From contig NZ_DAVG01000086.1 in the NCBI RefSeq assembly GCF_002505485.1, positions 1 through 31,498 on the forward strand: a stretch of DNA of 31,498 bases, read 5' to 3'. A model generated the notes under the pieces. The model was not told the DNA's origin. It did no database searches and saw nothing but the letters and a program-made list of their open reading frames with translations. The DNA comes from Methanosarcina sp. UBA5. Its GTDB lineage: Archaea > Halobacteriota > Methanosarcinia > Methanosarcinales > Methanosarcinaceae. The translations under genes and the position numbers were made by a program. This document shows, one piece after another, positions 31,086 through 31,498 of this stretch (the first letter of the stretch is position 1; the number at the start of each line of letters is the position of its first letter).

Positions 31086-31498
31086 ACGTATTACCTTCGA
31101 GAATAAGCCCTTACCATAGCAGGAAACTTAATATATTTAAGATTTATAAATATATTTAAATTGCAAACCTAATAATTGCAAACCTAATAATTGCAAACAT
31201 AATTTATGGCTAAAGTTATACAATTTTTGGAAAATTCTTTCTTATCGATTTGAGTGATCTTTTATCGATTAGAGTTGCTTTTTATTGACCAGGAAGTTTC
31301 TGTCGGATTATGATTTTCCCTTCATCAATTAAGACAAAGCTTTGCCAGGTTATCTTTCTTCAATCAGGCTGGCTCCTTATTGAGCTTATGAGTTCCAATT
31401 AAATCTCTAATATCACTTAAAGTCCATATAAGTATTTTTAGATCCCATAACTTTACACGCTTCACAATCTTCATATATTGATAAATGTATTCACCGTG
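31086..31498. other. Upstream region of the geranylgeranyl reductase gene
   Basis: No gene is supported. AT-rich stretches at about 31128-31160 include TATA-like sequence on the minus strand for the reductase. A 15-bp triplicate is listed separately. From 31230 to 31300 there are two or three loose copies of an element resembling CTTTTATCGATTAGAGT. Confidence 0.4.
31161..31205. repeat. 15-bp tandem triplicate upstream of the geranylgeranyl reductase promoter
   Basis: TTGCAAACCTAATAA is present at 31161-31175 and 31176-31190, with a third copy at 31191-31205 that keeps TTGCAAAC and then diverges. It lies about 75-120 bases before the start codon, on the upstream side of the TATA-like sequence, where regulators often bind. 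Confidence 0.8.

Overview
The window is archaeal and looks like a chromosomal segment of a Methanosarcina species. The basis is gene content and style: an HdrA2-type heterodisulfide reductase subunit A, a large polyferredoxin, tungsten/molybdenum formylmethanofuran dehydrogenase subunits, a geranylgeranyl-reductase-family protein for archaeal lipids, NosD/PKD surface proteins with PGF-type C-terminal anchors, archaeal TATA boxes and long AT-rich intergenic spacers. No tRNA, rRNA, insertion sequence or CRISPR array was recognised.

Layout. 1-360: 3' end of a frameshifted PD-(D/E)XK-nuclease-like gene cut by the window edge. 983-1435: a UspA-type stress protein. 1515-5353 (minus): hdrA2 followed by an eight-motif polyferredoxin, with start and stop overlapping. 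5.4-6.8 kb: a long divergent spacer holding three unrelated degenerate tandem arrays and a palindromic promoter. 6782-7063: ferredoxin-thioredoxin-reductase catalytic chain. 7544-9664: a partial formylmethanofuran dehydrogenase operon (FwdG-like/FwdB/FwdD, without A, C or F), followed by a remarkable run of A-tracts phased at 10-11 bp. 9.9-11.5 kb: a hypothetical protein, an isoprenylcysteine/phospholipid-methyltransferase-like membrane protein and a soluble methyltransferase. 11.6-20.3 kb (minus): three paralogous NosD-like beta-helix surface proteins plus a decayed copy of the C-terminal anchor module. 20.6-20.8 kb: a possible broken small gene. 21.1-24.4 kb (minus): a hydantoinase/oxoprolinase-family protein translationally coupled to a histone-deacetylase-family amidohydrolase. 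24.8-27.6 kb (minus): a soluble multi-PAS/GAF histidine kinase. 27.9-31.1 kb: a 58-residue novel protein, rubredoxin, glutamate dehydrogenase and a geranylgeranyl reductase.

How it fits together. HdrA2 (flavin, electron-bifurcating, with a fused MvhD-like domain) and the polyferredoxin form an electron-transfer unit. The divergent FTR subunit and the Fwd subunits are plausible users of low-potential ferredoxin electrons, for thiol redox control and CO2 reduction to formylmethanofuran; this coupling is inference. The NosD cluster belongs to the cell envelope.

The most unusual signal is translational. All three NosD paralogs lack an ATG, GTG or TTG at proper Shine-Dalgarno distance, but each has an ATA codon 6-8 nt after a strong Shine-Dalgarno sequence and just before the signal peptide. 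The glutamate dehydrogenase likewise seems to need a CTG start. Other points to follow up are the phased A-tracts, the loss of the anchor module from the middle NosD protein, duplicated Shine-Dalgarno cassettes, and the uncommon hydantoinase-deacetylase pair.
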